Below, piece after piece: positions 50,698-59,557 of a DNA stretch of 64,000 bases (position 1 is its first letter; each line of letters starts with the position of its first letter). Where the stretch lies: NCBI RefSeq assembly GCF_034439435.1, contig NZ_JAPCKJ010000002.1, positions 62,001 to 126,000 of the forward strand. Reading direction: 5' to 3'. The notes beneath the pieces were generated by a model that ran no database searches, was not told where the DNA came from, and saw nothing but the letters and a program-made list of their open reading frames with translations. Source of the DNA: Sarcina sp034439435 (GTDB taxonomy: Bacteria > Bacillota > Clostridia > Clostridiales > Clostridiaceae). Both the position numbers and the translations under genes were made by a program.

Positions 50698-50732
50698 AAA
50701 AGGCTTTATCTTATTTAAGATAAAGCCTTTTT
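50698..50732. terminator. Bidirectional terminator
   Basis: The stem is AAAAGGCTTTATCTTA / TAAGATAAAGCCTTTTT between convergent genes. Confidence 0.9.
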
Positions 50733-50737
50733 AAAAA

Positions 50738-52078
50738 TTATTCTACTATTTCACCAATTAATGAGAATGGTTGAGCTCTAACTATTTTAACGTTAACTAA
50801 TTTACCTACTAAGCTTTCATCACCAGCAAAGTTAACTAATTTACCGTTTCTAGTTCTTCCAGTCATTTTAGTTTCGTCATTTTTACTTGGACCTTCAACT
50901 AAGACTTCTACAACTCTTCCTTCATATTCTTTGTTCTTTAATACAACTTTTTTGTTTATAGCTTCAACTAATCTATTGAATCTTTCATGTTTTATATCAT
51001 CTGGAATTTGATTTTCCATTTTATCAGCAGGAGTATGATTTCTTCTAGAATAGATGAATGTGAATGCTGAATCATATCCAACCTCTTCACAAAGACTTAG
51101 AGTATCTAAGAAATCTTCTTCAGTCTCTCCTGGGAATCCAATAATTATATCAGTTGTTAAAGTAACATCTGGAATTTCAGCTTTGATTTTCTTAACTAAA
51201 TCTAAATAGTACTCTCTATCATAGTGTCTGTTCATCTCTTTTAATATTCTTGATGATCCACTTTGAACTGGTAAGTGAACTTGTTCACAAAGTTTGTCAC
51301 ATTCTTTTATAGCTTTAATTACATCGTAGCTTAAATCTTTAGGGTGAGAAGTCATAAATCTAACCCTCTCTAATCCTTCAACCTCATTAACTTTTCTTAA
51401 AAGTCCTGCAAAGTCGATATCCTCTTCTAGACCTTTTCCGTATGAGTTTACGTTTTGACCTAGTAAAGTTATTTCTTTATATCCTTTAGCTACTAATTCT
51501 TCTATCTCTTTTATGATATCTTCAGACTTTCTGCTTCTTTCTCTTCCTCTAACATAAGGTACTATACAGTAAGTACAGAAGTTGTTACATCCATACATTG
51601 TAGTAACGAAAGCTTTAACATCACTTTTTCTATCTATAGGTAATCCTTCAACGATTCCTTCTTCTTTGTTTAATATTTCCTTAACTTGAACACCTTCTTG
51701 AAGTACTCTATTTAAGTACTCTGGGAATTTGTGTGCATTATGAGTTCCAAATATTATGTCAACATAAGGGAAAGTTTTTAAGACCTTGTCTGGCATACCT
51801 ACTTGTTGCATCATACATCCACAAATCGCTATTACTAAATTAGGATTTTTTCTCTTTAATTTTTTAAGTTGTCCAAGATTACCGAAAACCTTATTTTCAG
51901 CATTTTCTCTTACACAGCATGTATTAAATATTATTATAGAAGCATCTTCTTTATTTTCAGTTCTCTCATATCCTTGAGATTTTAACATTCCTGATAGTTT
52001 TTCTGAATCTTCTTCATTCATTTGGCATCCGTATGTAGAAATACAGAAGAGTTTTTTATCCATGTTTTCTAATGTCAT
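50738..52078 (-). CDS. miaB: tRNA-2-methylthio-N6-dimethylallyladenosine synthase
   Basis: A radical SAM methylthiotransferase that modifies i6A37 to ms2i6A37 in tRNA. The N-terminal cluster cysteines are C18, C54 and C88; the radical SAM cysteines are C164, C168 and C171 (GCNNFCTYCIVP). The C-terminal TRAM domain is present. The 446-aa length is normal. GGAGG ribosome site. It completes the pathway begun by MiaA at 35 kb. Confidence 0.95.
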   Translation of the reverse strand: MTLENMDKKLFCISTYGCQMNEEDSEKLSGMLKSQGYERTENKEDASIIIFNTCCVRENAENKVFGNLGQLKKLKRKNPNLVIAICGCMMQQVGMPDKVLKTFPYVDIIFGTHNAHKFPEYLNRVLQEGVQVKEILNKEEGIVEGLPIDRKSDVKAFVTTMYGCNNFCTYCIVPYVRGRERSRKSEDIIKEIEELVAKGYKEITLLGQNVNSYGKGLEEDIDFAGLLRKVNEVEGLERVRFMTSHPKDLSYDVIKAIKECDKLCEQVHLPVQSGSSRILKEMNRHYDREYYLDLVKKIKAEIPDVTLTTDIIIGFPGETEEDFLDTLSLCEEVGYDSAFTFIYSRRNHTPADKMENQIPDDIKHERFNRLVEAINKKVVLKNKEYEGRVVEVLVEGPSKNDETKMTGRTRNGKLVNFAGDESLVGKLVNVKIVRAQPFSLIGEIVE

Positions 52079-52230
52079 GTCTTTTCCTCCAATTCAAATT
52101 GTTATCTGTTGTATTATATCATAAAAATTATTTTTATTAAAAGATGGAATTTTCTAAATATATAATTTGAAATTGTATTTATAATCAAAATAGAAATCTG
52201 AATTTAACTTTATCTATTATAGATTATATC

Positions 52231-52289
52231 ATTCCAAAATAAAAAGACTAGCAAGTGTTTATGCTTACTAGCTTTTTTATTATTAAATC
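52231..52289 (-). repeat. Terminator-containing direct repeat, copy 1
   Basis: It contains the hairpin CTAGCAAG / CTTACTAG plus T run (52249-52278), the terminator of the beta-helix gene. The whole 55-60 bp from ATTCCAAAATAA to TTAAATC resembles 53361-53421. Confidence 0.7.
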
Positions 52290-52291
52290 TC

Positions 52292-53278
52292 TCATTTTTC
52301 TACAATATTATTTACTTTTTCAATTTCAAATTTGCTAATTTCTTTAACATTTTTGAACCTATTTTCTCTTGCAAAAACAGATTTTGCATTTGTATTTATA
52401 GCAACTTCACAATTTTCAAAAGTATTATCATAAATATCTATATTTTCCATATCATCTACAAAGGTTATAACCCCTCTACTATTTGTTAGATTTCTAAAGA
52501 TATTATTCCGTATTGTTGTAAACTCATGTTTAGCAAATGAATGATTTCCTATAGCTGGTGATACATCACTATTTTCAAAAACACAATTTTTAATCATTGT
52601 AAATTTGCAAACAGTTCCATCTTTTTTACCATTCCAAGGGTAAACGGTATTATTTAGAGCAGCATCTAATTGAATCATTTCTGCATTATTATGTACTGTC
52701 TTAGTATTTTTAAAATAACAGCTATCAATAATAGTATCTTTAGATGCATTCACCTCTAAACAATGCCACCCACCGGCTAAATTTTCAAATTTACATTTAG
52801 AAATCATTGTATTATCAGAATGAATAAATCCTAATAAAGTGCAATTTGTATTATAATTAGCATTAGCATCGAAAATTGCTCCAATAATCTCTACATCTTT
52901 AGTCATATCATAATTTCCTGTTAAATTATCAGCATAATTTGTTATTAGTAAATTCATATCTTCTGATCCTCTTAATAAAGTCGCTTGCTCAAAAATTAAT
53001 TTTTGATTTGAATAGTATTTTATACATTTATTAAGTTTATAAATTCCTTTTGGAAAATATATATTACCACCAGTTTCTTTTAAACTGTCTAAAGCTTTTT
53101 GAATTGCAGGAGAATCATCAATTATACCGTCGCCTTTTGCTCCAAAATCAGTAATAACAATTGACTTAAAATTTAATGACTTTAAAAAAACATCTAGTGT
53201 AGTTTCATTATCAACATAAACAGCCTCAGCTTTAGTTATTGGATATATTTCATTCATAGCTTTTATAGACTCTTCCAT
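52292..53278 (-). CDS. Right-handed beta-helix protein (pectate-lyase-3 / tailspike-like)
   Basis: A 328-aa protein. The DFGAKGDGIIDDSPAIQKALDSLKETGGNIYFPKGIY motif region (about 40-78) is the start signature of the pectate-lyase-3 beta-helix superfamily, followed by regular coils (NVEIIGAIFDAN-like, MISKCKFENL, IIDSCYFKNT, MIKNCVFENS, TIRNNIFRNL). There is no signal peptide. The family includes polysaccharide lyases and phage tailspikes, so a carbohydrate-binding or -cleaving role is possible; catalytic residues were not identified. It is flanked by near-duplicate terminators. Confidence 0.75.
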   Translation of the reverse strand: MEESIKAMNEIYPITKAEAVYVDNETTLDVFLKSLNFKSIVITDFGAKGDGIIDDSPAIQKALDSLKETGGNIYFPKGIYKLNKCIKYYSNQKLIFEQATLLRGSEDMNLLITNYADNLTGNYDMTKDVEIIGAIFDANANYNTNCTLLGFIHSDNTMISKCKFENLAGGWHCLEVNASKDTIIDSCYFKNTKTVHNNAEMIQLDAALNNTVYPWNGKKDGTVCKFTMIKNCVFENSDVSPAIGNHSFAKHEFTTIRNNIFRNLTNSRGVITFVDDMENIDIYDNTFENCEVAINTNAKSVFARENRFKNVKEISKFEIEKVNNIVEK

Positions 53279-53360
53279 TAGCTCACCTCAACAATATCAT
53301 TCTCAATATAAGGATTAAAAACTTTAAATTCTTTTAATTCAAAGTCAAAGAAATACTTTC

Positions 53361-53421
53361 ATTATTCCCAAAATAATAAAAAGCTAGTAAGTATTTATTC
53401 TTACTAGTTTTTTGTTAAATC
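53361..53421 (-). repeat. Terminator-containing direct repeat, copy 2
   Basis: It contains a perfect CTAGTAAG / CTTACTAG hairpin plus TTTTTT. It is the counterpart of 52231-52289, with the beta-helix gene between the copies. Confidence 0.7.
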
Positions 53422-53532
53422 TATTTATATTTATTATATAAATCTTTTCCTTGATTCTTTATATTCATACATTTTTACCTTCAAATCCAATTCAACTCAT
53501 TTTTCACCAATTGAGCAAATTGAGTTGTTCTT

Positions 53533-54216
53533 TTAAAAATTGACCTTATTTATATTTTCAATTACTTTTATTTCATTGCTTGTTCCAACAATAATTTTAT
53601 CGCAAATATTTAAAAATAATCCTGTTTCTAACACTCCTGATATAGATTTTAAAATTTCAGATACATATTTAATATCAAATTCCTTTCCAATATGTAAATC
53701 AACAATATAATTATGATTATCTGTAACAAATGGAACTTCCCCTTTCATTCTTAAAACAGGATTAAAGGAAAGTGATTTTAGTTTCTTTAATATATGATTA
53801 TGACCATAAGGAAGAATTTCTACAGGAAGAGGAAAACTTCCTATGGAATCAACTAATTTACTTGAATCCATAATCCAAATTACTTTATCAGCAATATTAG
53901 CTACCATTTTTTCTCTAAATAAGGCTCCTCCACCACCTTTAATTGCATTAAACTGATCGTCAATTTCATCAACACCATCAATGGCTAAATCTATTCTTTC
54001 AACATCATCTATAGATATTAATGGTATATTAAAATTCTTTGCAAGATTTTCTGTACTTTGTGAAGTAGCAACAGCTTTAATATTTAAGCCACTCTTAACT
54101 AGCTCTCCTACCTTTTCAATCATATAATATGCTGTAGAACCAGTACCTAATCCAATTACCATATTATTCTCAATGTATTCAGCAGCTTTTATCCCTGCGA
54201 TTTTCTTTTCTTCCAT
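53533..54216 (-). CDS. rpiA: Ribose-5-phosphate isomerase A
   Basis: It interconverts ribulose-5-phosphate and ribose-5-phosphate. The start ATG 54216 (227 aa) follows GGAGG; the upstream ATG is part of that ribosome site region. GLGTGSTAYYMIEKV, DGVDEID and the KGGGGALFREK catalytic segment are intact. It is a single gene; a CAACTCA/TGAGTTG hairpin near 53493-53526 is close downstream. Confidence 0.95.
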   Translation of the reverse strand: MEEKKIAGIKAAEYIENNMVIGLGTGSTAYYMIEKVGELVKSGLNIKAVATSQSTENLAKNFNIPLISIDDVERIDLAIDGVDEIDDQFNAIKGGGGALFREKMVANIADKVIWIMDSSKLVDSIGSFPLPVEILPYGHNHILKKLKSLSFNPVLRMKGEVPFVTDNHNYIVDLHIGKEFDIKYVSEILKSISGVLETGLFLNICDKIIVGTSNEIKVIENINKVNF

Positions 54217-54384
54217 ACAAACAACCTCCATAACTTACTCACTTAATTATGTATTTATTTTAACCAATTATTGTATCTTTATTTTATTATAGTTCACTTT
54301 TTGTAATATTTATTAGTTCTAATAATTCTTTAATATATTCTAAAGTTGCTTGTTTTTTACGACTTTAATAAATCTAAAAAAAAT

Positions 54385-54412
54385 AAAAAGTCTTATTTCT
54401 AAGACTTTTTAT
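54385..54412 (-). terminator. Terminator of the choloylglycine-family gene
   Basis: The stem is AAAAAGTCTTA / TAAGACTTTTT. Confidence 0.85.
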
Positions 54413-54437
54413 CTCTTAATTATTATTTAATTTCTTT

Positions 54438-55421
54438 TTATTTAATTGAATAAGTTACTAATTCATCTTTTTTAACATTTTCTAAAGAGAATTCCATTGT
54501 ATCCATGTGATTAAAGATACGTAAATATAATTTTCCTAAGTTTTGATTATATGCACACATATAACTTGAGAAGTCTGAATCATCTTTATCTTCGTTGAAA
54601 CGTTCAACTCCTTTTGGAACCCAAACAGAGTTTAAAAGACTAAATAAACGAGCAGGGGCTTCTTCATCACTAACATCTCCTATAAGATTTCTTAAATATG
54701 CTGCACGTACAAATCTTGATGGTGAAGTATAATCTCCTGGTAATCCAAGCATACCTGTACCATTTGAAATTGGTGTAATGACTGTTTTTGTATTTAAATT
54801 TTTTTGTTGCTTATTAAATCCTTGAATTTGAATATAATTTGCTAAATTAGTCATATGCCAATCAAATGTTGGATCATTAGCCATTACCCCTACAGTATTA
54901 TCAAAAACACGAAAATGTCCATGATTTGTTGGTTCTAATACAACTGATTCACCCATCTTATCTGTGAAAGTATAATGAGCAGTAATAGGATTTCCTTTTC
55001 CTAGCTCCCCTAATGAAGGAATATCATCAGAGGTAACTACAACTTTTGCTATATTATTTTTTATATCACTAACACTTTCAAAGTTACTTAAAATCCAAGT
55101 AACTATTTCACCACTATTAATGGCTGTAAGTCCTTGTTTTTCTATATTTTCTTTCTTATCCCATGTGCATGCATTTAAAAATAAAAGTCCTCCAGCAAGA
55201 CCTTTTTCATTAACCCCATCGAAAAATAAGGTAGATCCTGATAAATTTATACCTAAAAAAGCATATTTTGTTTTCCAAGGTTTACTTTGTGTTTCTAACA
55301 TAAAACCTTTAGGTACAATAGTTACTTTTGAATCAACATCAAAGGGATTAAATGAAGTATCTAAAGTTCTTCCCCAATAAAAATTATTTTTATTACTTGA
55401 AATATGTATGTGAGTACACAC
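54438..55421 (-). CDS. Choloylglycine hydrolase family protein (bile salt hydrolase / penicillin V acylase-like)
   Basis: An Ntn-hydrolase of 327 aa with the nucleophile Cys2 exposed after Met removal. Matching active-site residues are Arg18 and Asp21 (GRTLD), Asn83 in the N82-like position, Asn182 (ANDPTFDW) and Arg237 (SPSRFVRA). The Asn83-type residue is more like bile salt hydrolases than the Tyr in penicillin V acylases. From memory it differs markedly from the well-studied C. perfringens CBAH-1, so it is probably a second paralogue with unknown substrate. GTG start after AAGGAGATGA. Confidence 0.85.
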   Translation of the reverse strand: MCTHIHISSNKNNFYWGRTLDTSFNPFDVDSKVTIVPKGFMLETQSKPWKTKYAFLGINLSGSTLFFDGVNEKGLAGGLLFLNACTWDKKENIEKQGLTAINSGEIVTWILSNFESVSDIKNNIAKVVVTSDDIPSLGELGKGNPITAHYTFTDKMGESVVLEPTNHGHFRVFDNTVGVMANDPTFDWHMTNLANYIQIQGFNKQQKNLNTKTVITPISNGTGMLGLPGDYTSPSRFVRAAYLRNLIGDVSDEEAPARLFSLLNSVWVPKGVERFNEDKDDSDFSSYMCAYNQNLGKLYLRIFNHMDTMEFSLENVKKDELVTYSIK

Positions 55422-55545
55422 TTAACTCATCTCCTTAAAAATAATTAAAATTTATATTTTTATAGTATACCCACATATATTTGTTGTCAATTTGTACTAA
55501 ATTACTATATAAATATTAAAAAACCAAAATTTTTGTATTTTTTTA

Positions 55546-55597
55546 ACCATATATATCATAATAAATAACTTTTTTTATGATATATATGGTATTTTTT
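55546..55597. terminator. Palindrome with flanking T/A runs
   Basis: The arms ACCATATATATCAT / ATGATATATATGGT pair perfectly and extend by two pairs. T runs lie on both sides. It sits upstream of the choloylglycine gene and downstream of the methyltransferase remnant, so it is probably the relic terminator of that gene. Confidence 0.65.
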
Positions 55598-55634
55598 TAT
55601 TTTTATTAATTTAAAAAGTTCTTTATATAAATAA

Positions 55635-55793
55635 TTAGAATTTTATTACCCTAGTGGCTATATAAGTTGAAATCTGTTTATATAATAACCCTTCCCCTAA
55701 AATACCTTCATAAAAACCAGAAATCATAAATCCAGCTTTAATTTGTCTTCCTATTTGACTTTGTAAGGAATGTCCAAATACTAATGTATCTTT
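55635..55793 (-). pseudogene. C-terminal remnant of a SAM-dependent methyltransferase
   Basis: A 52-codon open stretch without a start reads DTLVFGHSLQSQIG, then QIKAGFMISGFYEG, then STYIATRVIKF. This is the typical C-terminus of a class I methyltransferase (GHSLQ...QL-KAGF-I-GFYE...PTFIATRA). It is preceded by an in-frame stop and lacks the SAM-binding domain. It is a deletion remnant. Confidence 0.7.
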
Positions 55794-55901
55794 TTATAGA
55801 ATTAGTATTTTACACCATATAATTAATACTATGGTTATTACTCAATATTTTTAAAATTAACATAAATTTTATGATATAATTAAATTAAGGAGGTGAAATA
55901 C

Positions 55902-56297
55902 ATGTCATATTTTCAAGGATTATACGATTTTAGCAGCACAAGTATTTTAGTAGCATTTATATTTTACCTAATAAGAATATATCCAAGCTATGTTATGTCT
56001 AAGAGGGCTAACTTAAAACACTCATGGATGATGTTCTTTCCTATACTTGGAGAATTTCAGTTATTACATTTAGCTGGCTTATCTTATTTATACTGGATAC
56101 TTTATTTAATCCCATTTGTTAATATAATACTTTCTATAATTGTATTTTATAAAATACTTAGAAATTTCGACTTTGGATTATTTATGACTATACTAGGAAT
56201 TATATTCTCTTTTATAGCATTCCTAACATTCTGGTATATAGTTCTAAGCAATAGAGAATTCGTAGGAGATATCCCAAGTGAATATCAAGAATTTTAA
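55902..56297 (+). CDS. Membrane protein of unknown function (131 aa)
   Basis: The ATG at 55902 follows a near-perfect AAGGAGGTG; the GTG upstream belongs to that site. The protein has about four hydrophobic helices (SILVAFIFYLIRIYP; HSWMMFFPILGEFQLL; WILYLIPFVNIILSIIVFY; TILGIIFSFIAFLTFWYIV). The pattern resembles small DUF5684-like proteins, but this is uncertain. No enzymatic motif is seen. It is a single gene. Confidence 0.65.
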   Translation: MSYFQGLYDFSSTSILVAFIFYLIRIYPSYVMSKRANLKHSWMMFFPILGEFQLLHLAGLSYLYWILYLIPFVNIILSIIVFYKILRNFDFGLFMTILGIIFSFIAFLTFWYIVLSNREFVGDIPSEYQEF

Positions 56298-56299
56298 AA

Positions 56300-56350
56300 G
56301 GCTCTGCTTTAAGTGAATGTTGATTTTCAGCCATTACTTAAAACAGAGTC
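56300..56350 (-). terminator. Hairpin after the membrane protein gene
   Basis: GGCTCTGCTTTAAGTGAATG pairs with CATTACTTAAAACAGAGTC (a few mismatches). T residues follow on the minus strand side. Confidence 0.5.
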
Positions 56351-56352
56351 AA

Positions 56353-56398
56353 AAAAAACAACTAGAGTAAATAACTTTTTATCTCTAGTTGTTTTTTG
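56353..56398. terminator. Bidirectional terminator
   Basis: The stem is AAAAAACAACTAGAG / CTCTAGTTGTTTTTT between convergent genes. Confidence 0.88.
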
Positions 56399-56459
56399 TT
56401 TTTATATACTTTTATTCTAGTACACTATATATTTATTGATATCATGAAATTTAAGTGTT

Positions 56460-56984
56460 TTATTTTAAATCAATCCAATATCTACAGGTGATTCTATCTC
56501 CTTTTAAAACTTCATTTTCTAATACTCCATTTTGTGAAATAATAGTTTTCATTGAAGGGATATTATCTTTAGAACAAGTTAATAATACTCTATTTATATT
56601 TAATTCTCTACACTTATTTAAGGCTAACGCTAGCATTTCCTTAGCATATCCTTTTTTACGTTCTGATTTTCTAACACTATATCCAATATGTCCTCCAAAT
56701 TGTTCTAAATAATCATTTAGGAAGTGACGAATATCTATCATTCCAACAATTCTATTATCTGATTCTCTTATAGCCAAATAAGTTGATGATGGAACAAAAC
56801 CATCTCTCACAGTATTGATATTAGAATTATCCTTTAATATCTTTATCCAATCTTCAAAAGATTCTATATTTCCTAATCCAGCACATCCATCCATACTATC
56901 ACCATTCAATAAGAATTCTTTCTTATATTCTTCTATTTGCTCTTTAAAATTCGGTTTAGGTGAAATTAATTTAATTTTATTCAT
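56460..56984 (-). CDS. GNAT family N-acetyltransferase
   Basis: A 174-aa acetyltransferase of the predicted COG3981 type. The acetyl-CoA loop is GYSVRKSERKKGYAKEMLALAL with a RKKGYA signature, followed by RVLLTCSKDNIPSMKTI. The substrate is unknown. AGGAGGG ribosome site. It is divergent from the HTH regulator gene. Confidence 0.85.
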   Translation of the reverse strand: MNKIKLISPKPNFKEQIEEYKKEFLLNGDSMDGCAGLGNIESFEDWIKILKDNSNINTVRDGFVPSSTYLAIRESDNRIVGMIDIRHFLNDYLEQFGGHIGYSVRKSERKKGYAKEMLALALNKCRELNINRVLLTCSKDNIPSMKTIISQNGVLENEVLKGDRITCRYWIDLK

Positions 56985-57169
56985 AACTAGCCCTCCTTTA
57001 AATTTTATTAAGAATCTATTATATATGTTTCCTTCTAAATTAACAATAATGTTTGTAAATTTAGAAATATATTGACATTAAAAACTTTTAATATATTTAC
57101 AATAATATACTTTAAATGTGAAAATATATGAAATATAATGAAAATATATGAATTGAGAGGTGTATGTAT

Positions 57170-57640
57170 ATGAATAATTTTGAAAAGCTTTATACTATTG
57201 AAGACATAGCAGAAATGACTAGACTTACTTCACGTACTATTAGAAACTATCTTAAAGATGGCATCTTAGAAGGGAAAAAAATTGGTGGACAGTGGCGATT
57301 TACTATGAAGGATATTGAGAATTTTTTTGATAATAACAAAACTAATCAAGATATAAATACTGCTTATAATAATGAAGTTATTGATTTTTTAGAAGGAAAA
57401 AATATAGATTTACAGAAAGAGGTACAAATTTGTACTATAGTAGATCTTCATTGTAAAAACATATTGGAAGGGAAAGAACTATCTAAAAAGTTAATGACAA
57501 TAATAAATGAGGATGAAGAGGCCGTTAAAAACGGCGCTAAATTTTCCTATGAATATATGAAGGACTCTTCTAAAGCACGTTTCACTTTATTTGGAGATCC
57601 AGAATTCATAATAAAAACATTAAAAACTCTTGAAAAGTAG
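57170..57640 (+). CDS. MerR/excisionase-type HTH protein
   Basis: The ATG at 57170 (156 aa) is correctly spaced from GAGAGGTG; the ATG two codons earlier is too close. The N-terminal 55 residues (LYTIEDIAEMTRLTSRTIRNYLKDGILEGKKIGGQWRF) are a winged HTH of the MerR/excisionase helix-turn-helix class. The C-terminal 100 residues are an unknown ligand or oligomerisation domain with cysteines at CTIVDLHCKN. Probable transcription factor. A TTGACA -35 is at 57072. Confidence 0.82.
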   Translation: MNNFEKLYTIEDIAEMTRLTSRTIRNYLKDGILEGKKIGGQWRFTMKDIENFFDNNKTNQDINTAYNNEVIDFLEGKNIDLQKEVQICTIVDLHCKNILEGKELSKKLMTIINEDEEAVKNGAKFSYEYMKDSSKARFTLFGDPEFIIKTLKTLEK

Positions 57641-57642
57641 AA

Positions 57643-57675
57643 AAATAACCTTTGGAATATCCAAAGGTTATTTTT
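57643..57675. terminator. Bidirectional terminator
   Basis: The stem is AAATAACCTTTGGA / TCCAAAGGTTATTT between convergent genes. Confidence 0.88.
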
Positions 57676-57685
57676 TATTTTAACT

Positions 57686-58258
57686 TTATTTTATTATATC
57701 AAATATATATTTTTTGAAATCATCAAAAGACATTTTTTCTATTGAAGCTCCCTTATTAACTTTTCCAGTTGCAAAATCATATGCTGCTGATCCATAGTTA
57801 AATGCTGGACTACCAACTATAAAGTTGCTTCCTGGAGTTCTATATGTAACCTTACATCTTAAAATCTCCTTGCAAAACTCTAAAACATCTAAATAATCAT
57901 CTAAATGTTTTTCAGCAATCATCTTAACTATAAATGAGAATAATTGATATCCTCCAAGTAATTGTTGCATTCTTCCACCATGCATATTAAAGATTTTATC
58001 TGTGCTATAAAAATACTTCATATCTTTATAAGTTAAAGTTTTAAACTGATTATTTATTTCTAAATCAGGTAAATCAATTCCTTCTAAATCTTCCTCTATA
58101 GTCTCCCATTGAATTGACTTTGGTATAGCATTATTGTTTACAGTTTGAGTAAATTTTTCTATTGCATTATCCATATATTTATTAACTGTAATTAATTCAT
58201 CATTCATATATACAGTAAATTCACCATTTTCATATACTAAGCTAATTTTATTTCCCAT
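57686..58258 (-). CDS. Protein of unknown function (190 aa)
   Basis: The ATG at 58258 follows GAGGTGC. It is soluble and moderately acidic, starts with a beta hairpin (KISLVYENGEFTVYMNDELITV) and contains a helical middle (QQLLGGYQLFSFIVKMIAEKHLDDYLDVLEFCKEIL). A TPGSNFIVGSPAFNYGSAAYDFATGKVNKGAS stretch is conserved-looking and glycine-rich. No family is recognised. Confidence 0.65.
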   Translation of the reverse strand: MGNKISLVYENGEFTVYMNDELITVNKYMDNAIEKFTQTVNNNAIPKSIQWETIEEDLEGIDLPDLEINNQFKTLTYKDMKYFYSTDKIFNMHGGRMQQLLGGYQLFSFIVKMIAEKHLDDYLDVLEFCKEILRCKVTYRTPGSNFIVGSPAFNYGSAAYDFATGKVNKGASIEKMSFDDFKKYIFDIIK

Positions 58259-58396
58259 AAAAAAGCACCTCATTCTTTTAATTAATAATAATTATTATAT
58301 AATAACTAAAGAAATTTGTCTATATCAAATTATCTATGGCAATTAAATAAGATCTTTTTAAATTGTTAATACTAATAAGGAGGAGGTGACTTATTT

Positions 58397-58546
58397 ATGT
58401 ATGATTTAAAAGAACTTGAACAAAACTCAACTAATCTAGAGAACAGCAATGTAGAGTTAAGTGATCGTGGATATTATAGTCCTCACTTAACAGATAGTGT
58501 ATTCAAAACAAAAATATCTTATGTACCTACTGATTCTCTATTATAA
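58397..58546 (+). CDS. Small ORF (49 aa) with very strong ribosome site
   Basis: The ATG at 58397 follows AAGGAGGAGGTGA by 7 bases. The peptide is polar (MYDLKELEQNSTNLE... SDRGYYSPHLTDSVF... PTDSLL), has no hydrophobic core and no Cys or Lys-rich region, and ends before a long terminator. It could be a small regulator or a peptide precursor. No maturation or export gene is next to it. The strength of the ribosome site supports translation. Confidence 0.6.
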   Translation: MYDLKELEQNSTNLENSNVELSDRGYYSPHLTDSVFKTKISYVPTDSLL

Positions 58547-58600
58547 CTTTAAAGCTTATTTATAATAATAAACAAACTTTAAAATCATCTTAAGTAATAA

Positions 58601-58648
58601 AAAGAGAATTTCTACATTAAGGTTTTATTTTACGTAGAAATTCTCTTT
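58601..58648. terminator. Bidirectional terminator
   Basis: The stem is AAAGAGAATTTCTAC / GTAGAAATTCTCTTT, 15 bp perfect. Confidence 0.9.
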
Positions 58649-58658
58649 AAAATCCTAT

Positions 58659-59450
58659 TTAACTTAATAACTCATATATATTTATTTCTGAAGATTCTTC
58701 AAAACCAATTTTTTTATATAAATTTACAGCACTTGTATTATCTGATTTAACTTTTATATACACCTCATCTAACCCTTTTTGTTTAGCTTTATTCAATATG
58801 TGTATAAGGAGAGCTTCTCCATAACCTTTTCCTCTAAACTCTTTTATTATTCCAAAGTTAGCAACTGTATATTTGCCTTTTAGGAGTAATATCTGACCAT
58901 AGCCAATTAGATTATCGTCTTTAAGCTCAAAGAAAGCTAAATCTTCTAAAAAAGCTTTTCTACTACACTCATAAACAATATCCTTTGTTTTTAGAGGTAT
59001 TCTATTTTCCTCATAAAATATTTCATTTTGTAAATTACAGCGTAAGCTCTCATCTTTTCCTTTAATAAAAGGTCTAAAATTAAATTTATTAGTATTTTTT
59101 TTATTAAAGTTATGAAGATCTAGTTTTAATATTATATTAGAAGCTTTTTTTACGAACCCATACATATTCAAATCAATTCCCTCATCTTCCACTGTTTCAT
59201 ATATATATTTATTTATTTTAAATTCTGAAAAGATATTACCCTTTTCAGGAATATACCTGCTGCACTTCACCTTAGTGATTTTTTTTATATATGCATCAAG
59301 ATTTACTGCATAATCAATTTCCCAAAGCATTAAAACATCATTTTTATACGTTACTTTGACAAAATAATTAGTACATAGTCTTTTAAGTGATAAATTTAAA
59401 AGCTTTGCATATTTAAAATAATCCCACAATCTAAATCTAACTATATTCAT
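58659..59450 (-). CDS. GNAT acetyltransferase with N-terminal extra domain
   Basis: A 263-aa protein. Residues about 135-260 form a GNAT domain with the acetyl-CoA motif IKEFRGKGYGEALLIHIL and a late VNLYKKIGFEES. The N-terminal 130 residues (FRLWDYFKYAKLLNLSLKRLC...) are probably a degenerate second GNAT copy, as in tandem GNAT proteins. Substrate unknown. Confidence 0.8.
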   Translation of the reverse strand: MNIVRFRLWDYFKYAKLLNLSLKRLCTNYFVKVTYKNDVLMLWEIDYAVNLDAYIKKITKVKCSRYIPEKGNIFSEFKINKYIYETVEDEGIDLNMYGFVKKASNIILKLDLHNFNKKNTNKFNFRPFIKGKDESLRCNLQNEIFYEENRIPLKTKDIVYECSRKAFLEDLAFFELKDDNLIGYGQILLLKGKYTVANFGIIKEFRGKGYGEALLIHILNKAKQKGLDEVYIKVKSDNTSAVNLYKKIGFEESSEINIYELLS

Positions 59451-59557
59451 ACTACTACTCCTAAAACTTTGTCATATATTATAAGTATAAAACAATTTCC
59501 ATTTTAATACCAGTAGTGAAAAATAATTATCATTAAATTGCAGGATTATTTATAAAA

